Positions 27,795 to 36,660 of a stretch of DNA of 64,000 nt are shown piece by piece; within the stretch, counting starts at the first letter, position 1; every line of letters begins with the position of its first letter. This stretch comes from Bacteroidaceae bacterium. Its GTDB lineage: Bacteria; Bacteroidota; Bacteroidia; Bacteroidales; Bacteroidaceae. The stretch lies in contig JAFTVE010000046.1 of NCBI GenBank assembly GCA_017465905.1, forward strand, positions 1 through 64,000, read 5' to 3'. The translations under genes were made by a program, and so were the position numbers. Under the pieces are notes generated by a model. The model saw only the letters and a list, made by a program, of their open reading frames with translations, made no database searches and was not told the origin of the DNA.

Positions 27795-27826
27795 CCTTTC
27801 CCTTACGGCCGGCGACCTAAAGGTTC
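27791..27826 (-). repeat. CCTTTAGGTCGCCGGCCG interspersed repeat, copy 1
   Basis: On the minus strand this reads GAACCTTTAGGTCGCC then GGCCGTAAGGGAAAGGC. The same words bracket an expanded version at 55511-55597, and a diverged form is at 24210-24236. It is non-coding and lies next to promoter module 27728-27794. Confidence 0.6.
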
Positions 27827-27851
27827 TGTGTTCGCGCAGCGGACACTAAAA

Positions 27852-28670
27852 TTAGTGCCGCAATGTCACGACGACAACATCCGTCGGGGCAAACACTCGG
27901 ATGGGGCGGCGCGAGGTACCCAGTCCATTCGATACGATCACGGGCACTCCCTGTCGGCTACGCTTGAGCCCCGAGCGGTAGCGCATGCCATATTTCGAGG
28001 CCGTGACGGGAGCGTAGAGCCCGAAGAGGGTGACCTGTCCCCCATGTGTGTGCCCTGCGAGGGCGAGGTCGGCAGCGGTAACCCCCGCATCGTCCACATA
28101 GTCGGGTGTGTGGGTGAGCAGTATGGTGAAGTCCTCAGGGACGATGTGCTCCGCCGGCAGCGTCTGCACCGCTCTTGCTGTGGGGTATCTCCCGGCATAC
28201 GCATTGGCTCCCCATACCAGGATATGCTCGTCGCCTCGGCCGATGGTGTCGACCTCTTCCTCGAGCAGCCTTATGCCCCACTTCTGCATCGCCGAGCGTA
28301 TAAGCTCGGTGCAGCGCTCATAGTCGTTGTTGCCCATCACGGCAAAGATGCCATCGGGTGGGGTCGCTTGTGCCAACGCCTCGAACAGTGGCTCCACAAA
28401 CTCGCATCCCTCCTGGTAGTCGCCGCCCAGCATGATCACGTCGGGAGCGAGAGCCTGCAGTGCCTTCACCGTACCGCGCAGCTGGCGCTCCTTGAACTTG
28501 CTTTCCAGGTGGAAGTCCGAGGCAAAGGCTATGCGATACCCGTCAAAAGCCTCAGGCACATCGGGCGAGGCGATGTCGTAGTGGCGTATGCGGCTCACTC
28601 CCGTGTAGCGCAGCGAGGTGCACGAGGCGAAGGTACATATTGTCAGTAGTAGCAGGGCGAGTCGGCGCAT
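27852..28670 (-). CDS. Metallophosphoesterase, lipoprotein
   Basis: A 272-residue calcineurin-like phosphoesterase (YaeI/UDP-diacylglucosamine-hydrolase-like plan). The lipoprotein signal ends in FASC (Cys17). Metal-binding blocks are FASDFHLESKF (D-x-H), MLGGDYQEG (GGD), VMGNNDYERC (GNND) and LAGHTHGGQVTLFG (GHTHGG). The lipid anchor points to a periplasmic or outer-membrane site, so phospholipid or extracellular phosphate esters are possible substrates. A promoter candidate lies at 28868-28899, giving a ~190-nt leader. Confidence 0.9.
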   Translation of the reverse strand: MRRLALLLLTICTFASCTSLRYTGVSRIRHYDIASPDVPEAFDGYRIAFASDFHLESKFKERQLRGTVKALQALAPDVIMLGGDYQEGCEFVEPLFEALAQATPPDGIFAVMGNNDYERCTELIRSAMQKWGIRLLEEEVDTIGRGDEHILVWGANAYAGRYPTARAVQTLPAEHIVPEDFTILLTHTPDYVDDAGVTAADLALAGHTHGGQVTLFGLYAPVTASKYGMRYRSGLKRSRQGVPVIVSNGLGTSRRPIRVFAPTDVVVVTLRH

Positions 28671-28867
28671 AGTTGCTGAATATTTTGTTTGTGGATGTAT
28701 TTACTATACCCTCTGCTGTCGAGGAATGCGTGTTTTACGTAATCCTCCGTTTCTACATGCTGAGTAATTGCTATCAAACTATCATTTTTCATTCATTATA
28801 TCAGTGAGTTAGATGATGTTGTTGGTTGTCAAGGTTTGGTAATATTGCGTAGAAGTGAACTATACTG

Positions 28868-28899
28868 CAAAAGTACGAATAAGCGAGTAGCAATGCAAG
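28868..28899 (-). promoter_or_regulatory. Promoter of the metallophosphoesterase gene
   Basis: CTTG (28896-28899), 20-bp spacer and TACTTTTG (28868-28875) on the minus strand. The spacer ACTCGCTTATTCG is shared in style with the argF' promoter at 47633-47664 (ACTCGCTTATTCC), which suggests a second class of related spacers. Confidence 0.6.
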
Positions 28900-28963
28900 T
28901 TTTTCGGATGTTTTATTTTTTTGCAAGACTTCCATTTACGAAGAGTTTCGGATTGTGCAAGAG

Positions 28964-29155
28964 GTAGACAGTAGACAGTAGACAGTAGACAGTTAATATG
29001 CGCACTCACCTTGGACGAGAAAATGTTCATGTGTAAAATTCATTATTTTTGTATAGGATATACGTAGTATATTCTATACTTAAATAATGCCCTATTATTA
29101 TACACACTCGGCACGAATCGACTGAGCAGGTATCTGTCTACTGTCTACTGTCTAC
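28964..29155. repeat. GTAGACA tandem repeat with inverted partner (possible MITE)
   Basis: Four GTAGACA units plus GT (28964-28993) are mirrored by three TGTCTAC units (29135-29155). They bracket about 140 bp of AT-rich sequence with no gene. The arrangement gives terminal inverted repeats of about 22 bp. Just outside, TACCTGC (29160-29166) and GCAGGTA (29194-29200) form a second inverted pair. No transposase is near. It could be a nonautonomous element or a hairpin-forming spacer. Confidence 0.6.
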
Positions 29156-29337
29156 AAATACCTGCGCTCGCGCGTGGCGCACGCGTATTATGCAGGTAGA
29201 GCGCCGTCAATGAGTTAGGTTGAATGATGACGGCTCCACGGTTCGCCGCGCCGCGCTCAACGGCTACAGCGCGGCACGAAATGCCGAATTTGCGAAAATA
29301 TTTTTTTTCGCTGTAGGTCAAAGAGTTGCGTGTAATT

Positions 29338-29386
29338 AGTTTCCATTAGTTTCCATTGGTTCCCATTAGTTTCCATTAGTTCGCAT
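29338..29386 (+). repeat. 10-bp tandem repeat AGTTTCCATT, five units
   Basis: Units AGTTTCCATT, AGTTTCCATT, GGTTCCCATT, AGTTTCCATT and the partial AGTTCGCAT. The array ends 20 bp before a TACCTTTG -7 element (29407-29414), so it may hold activator sites or set spacing for that promoter. It precedes a structured leader and the truncated HU gene. Confidence 0.75.
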
Positions 29387-29406
29387 CGTATTTTGCCGAT
29401 GCAGTA

Positions 29407-29691
29407 CCTTTGCAATGTCATTAGATGACAAGCGAGTTTCGGCTGCTCTCGCTGAGCATGAAAGCTAGCATTCATGCGCTCGTTGGCACGAAACTTGCAG
29501 CGTAGAAGAAGAACAAAAAGCAACCCATTATTAACCCGAGTTCGAAGATTCACGAATAGTCATCCGGAGGCAATTTTAGAATTCAGAATTCACAATTCCG
29601 CAGCGTAGCGAGAGCAGAGTCAAATTTATTTGAACTATGCCGAGCAAGCAAGGAATCTTAATACGAATCATTATAATTCAGAATTACCAAC
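29407..29691 (+). promoter_or_regulatory. Promoter and structured 5' leader of the truncated HU-type gene
   Basis: TACCTTTG (29407-29414) follows the AGTTTCCATT array. The presumed leader contains nested complementarity: GCGAGTTTCG with CGAAACTTGC, and inside it GCATGAA-AGCTAGCA-TTCATGC. At 29621-29632 lies CAAATTTATTTG with nearby GCCGAGCAAGC, a remnant of the promoter-module family. An ATG follows at 29692. Confidence 0.45.
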
Positions 29692-29841
29692 ATGATTACC
29701 TACAAAGTATCCAAAGTGAAGAACCCAGGCAAGAATGCCGTAGAAGGTACCCAGTACTTCGCCGCCAAGGTACTCCTAAAAAAACAAACACTTCTGTGTC
29801 ATCCCGCAGCGCGAGGGATCCCTCACAAATGTTCGGGATGA
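29692..29841 (+). pseudogene. Truncated HU-family DNA-binding protein gene
   Basis: The frame begins MITYKVSKVKNPGKNAVE, then GTQYFAAKV, which is how Bacteroidetes HU-like (HU-HIG) proteins begin. After about 29 residues it runs into a TCATCCCGCAGC...CGGGATGACA repeat and stops at residue 49 instead of the usual 120-190. The body of the gene is missing and no HU sequence continues downstream before ispF. Either the repeat replaced the gene or a recombination removed it. Confidence 0.6.
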
Positions 29842-29843
29842 CA
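29798..29843. repeat. TGTCATCCCG...CGGGATGACA inverted repeat
   Basis: About 46 bp with near-perfect complementary ends (TGTCATCCCG and CGGGATGACA) and an inner GAGGGATCCCTC palindrome. It is related to the outer ends of 24152-24258. It terminates the truncated HU frame and may act as a terminator for ispF on the minus strand. Confidence 0.65.
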
Positions 29844-29878
29844 TTAGACATTAAACTCTAAACACTAAGTCCTAAACC

Positions 29879-30367
29879 CTAAACGAACTCCACCTTCTCT
29901 ATCAGCACGGTGGCATAGGCCGAGATGCCCTCTTCGCGACCTGTGAAGCCAAGCTTCTCGGTGGTGGTAGCCTTGATGGTGACATCTTCTTCGTCGATAC
30001 CCATCACATCGGCCAGCGTCTGCTGCATGAGGGGGATGTGGGCTTTCAGCTTGGGGCGTTCGGCGCAGATGGTGGCATCGATGTTGCCCACACGGAAGCC
30101 TTTGGTGGCGATGAGCTCTATGGTGCGACGGAGCAGTATCTTGCTGTCGATGTTCTTGAACTCGCCCGCATTGTCGGGGAAGTGGTAGCCTATGTCGCGC
30201 ATGTGGGCTGCACCCAGCAGGGCATCGCAGATGGCATGGATGAGCACATCGGCATCGGAGTGGCCCAGAAGGCCCCGGTCATGTTCAAGGCGTATGCCAC
30301 CTAACCAAAGTTCACGGTTCTCGGCAAATTTGTGGACGTCAAATCCGAATCCTACACGTATCTTCAT
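29879..30367 (-). CDS. ispF: 2-C-methyl-D-erythritol 2,4-cyclodiphosphate synthase
   Basis: A 162-residue enzyme of the MEP isoprenoid pathway. Zinc ligands D10, H12 and H44 are present (FGFDVH, LIHAICDALLG) along with LGHSDAD (35-40) and the C-terminal ATTTEKLGFTGREEGI. Normal length. It lies downstream of porV and porU on the minus strand, the same order as in other Bacteroidales including Porphyromonas. dxr of the same pathway is at 40358. Confidence 0.97.
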   Translation of the reverse strand: MKIRVGFGFDVHKFAENRELWLGGIRLEHDRGLLGHSDADVLIHAICDALLGAAHMRDIGYHFPDNAGEFKNIDSKILLRRTIELIATKGFRVGNIDATICAERPKLKAHIPLMQQTLADVMGIDEEDVTIKATTTEKLGFTGREEGISAYATVLIEKVEFV

Positions 30368-30507
30368 TTACAATTCTACTATTTACAATTTACAATTGAT
30401 TTACAACTTGGTTACTTGACAATTTATAGAACCGCGACATTGAAATTGTAGTTTACACAATCGCGCAGTAAATGGTAATTCGTAAATTGTCAGATTGTAA
30501 ATCGGCT

Positions 30508-31692
30508 TTATCTTCCCATAATTTCGCGTATGCCATCCATGTCAAACGACAGGGTGAAGCGCAGCGTCTGGTCGAGCGGGTTGCTCTGCGCCATGGAGAT
30601 GAGGTAGGCTGCATCGAGTGAGAATACATTCATCTTGAAGCCTGTACCGAGGGTGAAGTATTTGCGGTTGCTCTTGTACTCGTTTTCGTAGTGGTAGCCT
30701 CCACGGAGGAAGAACTGGTTGTTGTAGGCATACTCCACACCGGCTCCCCAGTAGATTTCCTGCAGCTCCTCGCGGAAGCCTCCGGGGGCATCGGCAAAGG
30801 ACTGGAAGATGCCGGCAATGGGGGAGATGTCGTTGTAGCCTCCGGCATCGAGCCAGGACTGATATTCTGAGGCGTAGGAGTAGCTGTCGTCAACGAAATC
30901 CTCACCGAACTCCTCGTTCAGGAACTGACGGTACGAGGGCTTGGTGGGTACCATGAGCTTATTGACGTCGGCGCTGAAGGAGATGGTGTTGTATTCGTCG
31001 ATGGGCACCAGGATGGAGGCACCAAGGCGCAGGTTGGTGGGGATGAACTGGTTGGTGTTGCCACCGTCATACGAGATCTTGCTTCCGATGTTGGAGGCGT
31101 TCAGACCGAGGTTGAAGAGGCACTCGCGGCGGCCCAGCATCACGTAGTTGGTATAGAACATGGCGATGTCGGCTGCAAAGGCTTGGCCCGAGGTGATGTC
31201 CTCATCGTAGTTGTACTGGAGGTCGGAGTGTATGAAACGCAGACCTACAGAGGCCGAGAAGGTCTCTGACAACATGCGTGAGTAGGCAAAGTCGATGGCC
31301 ATCTCATAGGGGCGGATAACGTAGTTGTCGGCATATACATCGCCCAAAGAGAAGTAGGTGAGCGAACCGCTGATGGCCTGGTAGTCGCCAATGCGGTAGT
31401 AGCCTACGAGGTTGGCAAGGTCGATGTCGCTCACGAGCTGGCGCAACCAAGGGGTATAGGCGAGCGAGAAGCCTGCAGGACTGATGGCGAAGGGGTACTT
31501 CGCGGGGTTCCAGTACTGGGAGTTCACGTCGGGGTCGGTAGCGGCACCTACGTCGCCCATGGCACCGGCACGTGAGTCGGGAGCGATGGAGAGAGAGGTC
31601 ACGCCCGTGAGTACGGGGTTGAACATGTCTTTTTGTGCCATTGCCGAGGTGGCAAGCAGTATGGCGGATAGTATCAAGAGTGTTTTCTTCAT
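30508..31692 (-). CDS. porV: PorV, type IX secretion outer-membrane shuttle protein
   Basis: A 394-residue beta-barrel with signal peptide (ends SAMAQ). The family start is typical: NPVLTGVTSLSIAPDSRAGAMGDVGAATDPD, then SQYWNPAKYPFA. FadL-like strands continue to the end (TLRFTLSFDMDGIREIMGR). PorV binds the C-terminal signal of type IX cargo and brings it to PorU for removal of the signal and attachment to A-LPS. Directly downstream of porU (74-bp gap), which supports the call. Confidence 0.94.
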   Translation of the reverse strand: MKKTLLILSAILLATSAMAQKDMFNPVLTGVTSLSIAPDSRAGAMGDVGAATDPDVNSQYWNPAKYPFAISPAGFSLAYTPWLRQLVSDIDLANLVGYYRIGDYQAISGSLTYFSLGDVYADNYVIRPYEMAIDFAYSRMLSETFSASVGLRFIHSDLQYNYDEDITSGQAFAADIAMFYTNYVMLGRRECLFNLGLNASNIGSKISYDGGNTNQFIPTNLRLGASILVPIDEYNTISFSADVNKLMVPTKPSYRQFLNEEFGEDFVDDSYSYASEYQSWLDAGGYNDISPIAGIFQSFADAPGGFREELQEIYWGAGVEYAYNNQFFLRGGYHYENEYKSNRKYFTLGTGFKMNVFSLDAAYLISMAQSNPLDQTLRFTLSFDMDGIREIMGR

Positions 31693-31766
31693 ATTTAAAT
31701 TTACTATTTACAAATAACAGGTTGCTTTAATCTCTAAACTCTAAACCCTAAACTTTATTGCCTTCG

Positions 31767-34700
31767 TCAGCGCAAAATAGTCAGTTTCTTGGCTCGGCTG
31801 GTCGACTTGCCGCTTGCCGAGGTCACGGTGACGCGATACAGGTATACGCCCGAGGCGAGGGGTTGGCCTGCCGAGGTGCAGAGGCCCCAGTCGGCGGTGT
31901 AGTGATTGTCGGGCGTGGTAGCCTGTTCGGTGAGGGTCCATAGCGTGCGGCCTGAGAAGTCGAACACCTCGAACTTCACCGTTACCTCTGTCTCGGGACG
32001 GTCGTGGGTGAGCATGAAGGTGGTGTGCTCGCGGGCTGGGCTATGCGTGGTTGTAACCTCAAGGATGCGTGGGCGCAGTCCCTTCACTACCTCAAAGTCT
32101 ACGGTTACGGTGGTGGCGTTGTTCATCATGTCCCAAGCGCGGAACATCAGGGTGTGCATACCCTCGCTCAGCTCGGGGAGGCGGTACGATACGGTGCCAC
32201 GGGTATAGTCGCCTAACTCTGAGGTGTAGTAGTTGTTGAGGTTATAGGTGAGCGATGCCTCGCCATCGATGATGGCTATGAGGTCGTGACCGATGCCGTT
32301 ACCCACGGTGTTGATGCCGTCGGGGTCCTCGAGCATCACCAGCAGGTGGGGGGTCTCGTTCACTTGGTCGCCGCTGACGAAGTCGGGTGAGTTGAGATAC
32401 AGCTCTACCTTGGGGCCGAGGCTGTCGTTGACCAGTCCGTCGGCTGTGCCGCCCAGGAGGAATTGGTTGAACATGCCCTTGGCTTCGCGGTCGTGGGCAT
32501 CGCTCACGGCATAGAGGTTGATGAGGCCGCTCTTCAATGAGTAGTTGATGTCCATGGGTACTCGGAAGGTGAAGGTGAACTCTCCGTTGCGCACCGAGTC
32601 GCCGCCGATGAAGAGTGTCTTCGTACGTTCTCTAAAGCTGAATGGCTGCGATGCACTGCCTGCATTGTTGCGACAGTTGACAATCTCTATGTTGTCAAAT
32701 ACGGTGGCGTGCATCACTCCGGTGAAGTCCGATGCTTGGGTGCCGTCGAGCGTGGTCACGTGGCCCTTGACACTGACACGGGCACCTGCCTTCAGCGTGA
32801 TGTCCTCTTTTCCCGCTGTGCTGATGCCGTTGACCTCGTCAATCACCATGTTGTAGTCGGTGTTGCCCACGATGAGTGCGGGGTCGCCCAAGAGGGCGTA
32901 GTTGAGCTTGTTCTCGCTCATGTCCTGCAACGAACCGTTGGTGGTGGTGATGAGGCTGCATTTGGCCAGGCGTATGGCATCGCCCAAGCTGTAACGTCGG
33001 TTGTGCTCGTCGCGGGCAAAGGCATACTTCGAGAAGAAGTAGTTGATGCGGCGGTTCTGGTCGGAGAAGGTGGTGCGCGTAGAGGTCATCAGAGCGATGG
33101 CTCCTCCCTTGGGGTTGAGGAAGGCATACTCGCCGAACGAGGTCGTGGAGTTGTCGAACGGGCTGATGTCGCACGATACCGTCACCCACACTGGCAGACG
33201 GGGCGAGGCGAGCTGCTCCATATCGGTCTTGCTGATGACCATCTCGTGGGACAGCACGTCGGGGCTGCCATGACCGCTGTAGTTGACCATCAGGGCACCT
33301 TCGTTGAGCAGCTCGAGCAGGCGCTTGCGCACGGTGGGGTAGCTGTGTCCGGTGGCGGTCACCTCCATGGGGTAGGTGTCCCAGTAGATGCGCTTCACCA
33401 TATAGTCGGGGTAGTTGCCTTCGAGCATGAGTGCCACTTGCTCGGCATCGCTCATGTGCTGGTTGTTGTCGCCGTCGTCGCCCAGCATGAGAATCGTGTT
33501 CTTCCACGCTCCGGCATTGGCGTTGTCCATGTAGGTGATGACCTTGTCGACGGCATCGCGTGCTTGCGCTACGCTGGTCACGGGGAAGCGTCCCACGCCG
33601 ATGTCCACCTTGTCGAGGAGCAGGCGCTTGCCTTCGCCATCGTCAAGCAGGCCGAAGTAGTCCTCCATCACATACGATGAGGTGGAGCTGAATGAGTTGA
33701 CGGCCTCGAAGCACAAGAGGTAATCGTCGGGCGACTGCCCCTTCCAGGCCGATGACAGCATACGGTTGTCCCAAGCGGCATCGCCGAAGAGCAGCAGGTA
33801 CTTGGGCGCATCGTCCATCGTCTCGGCGCGGTCGTACAGCATCTTCAGGTAACGGCGGTAGGCCGTGGCATCGGGTGTTCCCGAGGAGAACTCGTTGTAT
33901 ATCTCGTCGGCACGCACCACCTTTACACGTAATCCGCTATGCGTGCGGTGTGCCTCAGCCAAGCGCTCGGCCTGTGTGGTGAGCTTGCCGCTCGATGGCA
34001 CGATGATGATATAGTCCATCGGCTCCGTAGCATGCAGGTCTTGATTAGCCACCTCGCCTACTATTTCGGGCATGGGGTAGTTGCTTTGGGTGCCAACGAC
34101 AATGAACATATCACCATGTGTCCCATTGGCCGTAAAGGTATTCGTCGTTTTGTCGAAGGGTATCTGCCTTATCGAGGTTGCATCGGTGACACGCCACACG
34201 ACCGTATGCTCATCACCCCATATGCCTACATCGTAAGTATGGATGCCTTCGCTGGTGGCATAGATGGGTCCTCCTCCTCCTCTTAGGTTGCTTTTCGTGT
34301 AGTTGAAACGCCAATAGTCAAGACGGCCCGATGTGCCTGTCGGACGATTATGAGTCAGTGTCAACGTATGGTTACCGATAGCACCACCTAATGTCTTCAT
34401 ATCAATCGTGTAGCTGCGCGTAGTACTCGAAGCTTCGCTATGCCGACCCACAGGGCTGAGCGTAAGGGTACCCAGTGAGGTGCTATCTAGAACCACCGAC
34501 AGCGAGGTGCTGCTACTGCCATTGTGGGTGAAGCAGACATCGAGTACAGCCTTTTCGGGAGCATAGCTGAGGAAATCCAAAGGGTAGCGCTTTATGTTAC
34601 CGCCTGCATAGTCATAGCTATCTACCAACTGGCGTCCTCCGTGAAACCATGCATAATCATCCACCTCGTACAACACATAGGCTGGTGTCGTTTGAATGAC

Positions 34701-35525
34701 AGGCTCCACTATAGGAAGCGAATCCTCGCAGACAAATGTAGCCGGTTCGCCCTCCGCTTCGTCCGTCAAGAAGTAGTAGCCATATTCGGAATAGGGATTG
34801 CGGGTATGAGTGAAGGTGTTGTCGCTTTGCAGCGTCCACTTTATGGGACCATTGGCATAAAAAAGCAAGCGGTGATTGTCTGTACGCCACAGAGGTACCT
34901 CGCAGAGGTCATCAATCCATGAGTCGGTATCGCTCTCAGAAAGAGGGTGACCGCCATATCCAAAGAGACGTACCCTGCTGGGGTCGCTGAAGCCCATGTT
35001 CCTGAGGTGAGTATGGGTAAGCATGTGGACACCATTCTCCGCCACGCGCAGTTTCACCCAGCGACCTTTGCTCAATTGAGAATGGAGTGCCTCTTCTTGC
35101 TCTTGGAAAGAACTTCTAGCATATGCCTTAACCGCAGATGAAGTGCTCTTCACCTTAAGTGTAAAGCTCACAATCTTCTGATACTTCCCGTCGCGCCAAA
35201 TGATGGGAGTAAACGAGATGTCCAGTTGTCCGCGCTTGGCACTGATGCCTTTGTATACATCCATCTTTGGCCATTCGGGGAGTCCAGCCTCGGCAGGCAG
35301 ACGGAAGCGTGCGATTTCCTCTGTCGTGAGCGGCTTCAGCTCGGGATATTCGATGGCGACGCTGTAGGTGTGTCCTGCGTGGTCGTAGCCGAGGTCGATG
35401 CTGTGGGTGAACACCGGTGTCACCGTGTCCTGCGCATAGGTCGCCCAGTCCACCTCCAGCTCATTCTGCGCTTTTGCTGGCAGTAGCGCAAGAAGCAATA
35501 TGGGTAGTAATAAATATCGTGTCAT
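31767..35525 (-). CDS. porU: PorU, type IX secretion C25-family sortase
   Basis: A 1252-residue gingipain-type (peptidase C25) protein. It has a signal peptide (ends PAKAQ), a long N-terminal region, and a catalytic domain with His752 in NYSGHGSPDVLSHE and Cys785 in WVTVSCDISPFDN. Several Ig-like domains follow. The C-terminus (LASGVYLYRVTV, then KKLTILR) is itself type-IX-signal-like. PorU cleaves cargo signals and conjugates cargo to anionic LPS at the cell surface. Linked to porV and ispF as in Porphyromonas. Confidence 0.94.
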   Translation of the reverse strand: MTRYLLLPILLLALLPAKAQNELEVDWATYAQDTVTPVFTHSIDLGYDHAGHTYSVAIEYPELKPLTTEEIARFRLPAEAGLPEWPKMDVYKGISAKRGQLDISFTPIIWRDGKYQKIVSFTLKVKSTSSAVKAYARSSFQEQEEALHSQLSKGRWVKLRVAENGVHMLTHTHLRNMGFSDPSRVRLFGYGGHPLSESDTDSWIDDLCEVPLWRTDNHRLLFYANGPIKWTLQSDNTFTHTRNPYSEYGYYFLTDEAEGEPATFVCEDSLPIVEPVIQTTPAYVLYEVDDYAWFHGGRQLVDSYDYAGGNIKRYPLDFLSYAPEKAVLDVCFTHNGSSSTSLSVVLDSTSLGTLTLSPVGRHSEASSTTRSYTIDMKTLGGAIGNHTLTLTHNRPTGTSGRLDYWRFNYTKSNLRGGGGPIYATSEGIHTYDVGIWGDEHTVVWRVTDATSIRQIPFDKTTNTFTANGTHGDMFIVVGTQSNYPMPEIVGEVANQDLHATEPMDYIIIVPSSGKLTTQAERLAEAHRTHSGLRVKVVRADEIYNEFSSGTPDATAYRRYLKMLYDRAETMDDAPKYLLLFGDAAWDNRMLSSAWKGQSPDDYLLCFEAVNSFSSTSSYVMEDYFGLLDDGEGKRLLLDKVDIGVGRFPVTSVAQARDAVDKVITYMDNANAGAWKNTILMLGDDGDNNQHMSDAEQVALMLEGNYPDYMVKRIYWDTYPMEVTATGHSYPTVRKRLLELLNEGALMVNYSGHGSPDVLSHEMVISKTDMEQLASPRLPVWVTVSCDISPFDNSTTSFGEYAFLNPKGGAIALMTSTRTTFSDQNRRINYFFSKYAFARDEHNRRYSLGDAIRLAKCSLITTTNGSLQDMSENKLNYALLGDPALIVGNTDYNMVIDEVNGISTAGKEDITLKAGARVSVKGHVTTLDGTQASDFTGVMHATVFDNIEIVNCRNNAGSASQPFSFRERTKTLFIGGDSVRNGEFTFTFRVPMDINYSLKSGLINLYAVSDAHDREAKGMFNQFLLGGTADGLVNDSLGPKVELYLNSPDFVSGDQVNETPHLLVMLEDPDGINTVGNGIGHDLIAIIDGEASLTYNLNNYYTSELGDYTRGTVSYRLPELSEGMHTLMFRAWDMMNNATTVTVDFEVVKGLRPRILEVTTTHSPAREHTTFMLTHDRPETEVTVKFEVFDFSGRTLWTLTEQATTPDNHYTADWGLCTSAGQPLASGVYLYRVTVTSASGKSTSRAKKLTILR

Positions 35526-35632
35526 AGTTTTATTGTATAATAATAAACGTGACGTGAGCTTCTTTATTGTGTTACTGTCTTCTTGGCGTTTGCCCCAATA
35601 GCATCATGTCTTGCTCCTATGAACTAAGGCAT

Positions 35633-36460
35633 TCACTTGACGGAGTCATTGCTCATACGGTTGCTGATGAACTCTATCTGACGCTTTAGCTCGTCCTGCT
35701 GCTTCTCAAGCTGTTTGACGGTACGTATGACTGAACCTAAGCGGCTTACCTGCACGAGGATTTCGCTATCGGCCTTGCTGAGGGGGAGAGTAGCCTTACC
35801 CTTATTTCCCACGAGGGTGACCTTGATGGATTTGCCGTTCAGGCTGGCAAGGAAGTTGGCAGCATTGTCCAACCCCTCGGTGGGGAAGTCGACCCGCTCG
35901 GTGCGTCCCATCGCATTGCTTGTGGCGTATGCTGGCTCCGAAGCCTTGAGCTCTACGTAGCTGTCGTTGTTGGTGCTGATGCGCAGGGTGTGTGCCTCGA
36001 TGGGCTTGCCATGGTGGAAGACAATGAGCGACGATGTGCCCTTTTCGCTGGTTTGTGGGCGCATATAGCTACGGCCGACATTCTTCTCCGTGCTGTGGCG
36101 TGGGGAGTAGTAGTGGCCTATCTCCTCGTAACGAGGGTTCTTGTCGAGCTTCAGCCCTTGGGTGAGTGGCTCTATGTTTGCTCTTGCAGTGGTGAGGCTG
36201 CTGTCGATGTAGTGAAGCCCTATACGGGTCTCGTCCAGCTCGATGCGTTGGTGTAGGCGTATAGCCTGTTTCCTTGTGTCAAATTCCTTGGGATATAGCT
36301 CTCTGATGCTGTCGAGCTGAAGCTTGGCCTTGCTGTATTCCTGGTGCTGGTATGCTTGTGTGGCACGTTGCAGCAATGCTTGGGCCTCTTGCTGCTCCTT
36401 GTTGGCACATCCTGCTATGAGTAGTATTGCAGTGGTAAGAATGATGTTTTTCTTTCTCAT
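35633..36460 (-). CDS. Lipoprotein with TPR-like start and coiled-coil end
   Basis: A 275-residue lipoprotein (signal ends IAGC, Cys18). A TPR-like pair at about 20-60 (AQALLQRATQAYQHQEYSKAKLQLDSI) is followed by a beta-rich middle part and a C-terminal coiled coil (TVKQLEKQQDELKRQIEFI). Similar proteins occur across Bacteroidales without known function. Monocistronic between porU (107 bp) and the divergent nucleotidyltransferase gene. Confidence 0.8.
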   Translation of the reverse strand: MRKKNIILTTAILLIAGCANKEQQEAQALLQRATQAYQHQEYSKAKLQLDSIRELYPKEFDTRKQAIRLHQRIELDETRIGLHYIDSSLTTARANIEPLTQGLKLDKNPRYEEIGHYYSPRHSTEKNVGRSYMRPQTSEKGTSSLIVFHHGKPIEAHTLRISTNNDSYVELKASEPAYATSNAMGRTERVDFPTEGLDNAANFLASLNGKSIKVTLVGNKGKATLPLSKADSEILVQVSRLGSVIRTVKQLEKQQDELKRQIEFISNRMSNDSVK

Positions 36461-36660
36461 GTTGTGTATGGTTATATTTTGCCTATTTATGGTGTAAAAG
36501 TAGTGTTATTATTCCATATTTAATAGCAATATTGCCAAAAAAGTGAAAAGCTTTGGCAAGAATCGAAGAAAAACAGTTTTTTTTGAGTAAATTCGCAAGG
36601 TTTTTGTGAACATAAAAAGTGGCGTGGTGGAAACCTTAGCCAATTATATAGCTTTTTTCT

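Noticed and set aside
28964-28993. CRISPR array
   Set aside because: The repeats are 7 bp without spacers and no cas genes are near.
32709-33680. 323-codon plus-strand frame opposite porU
   Set aside because: porU is supported by the His/Cys dyad and synteny; the opposite frame is a shadow.
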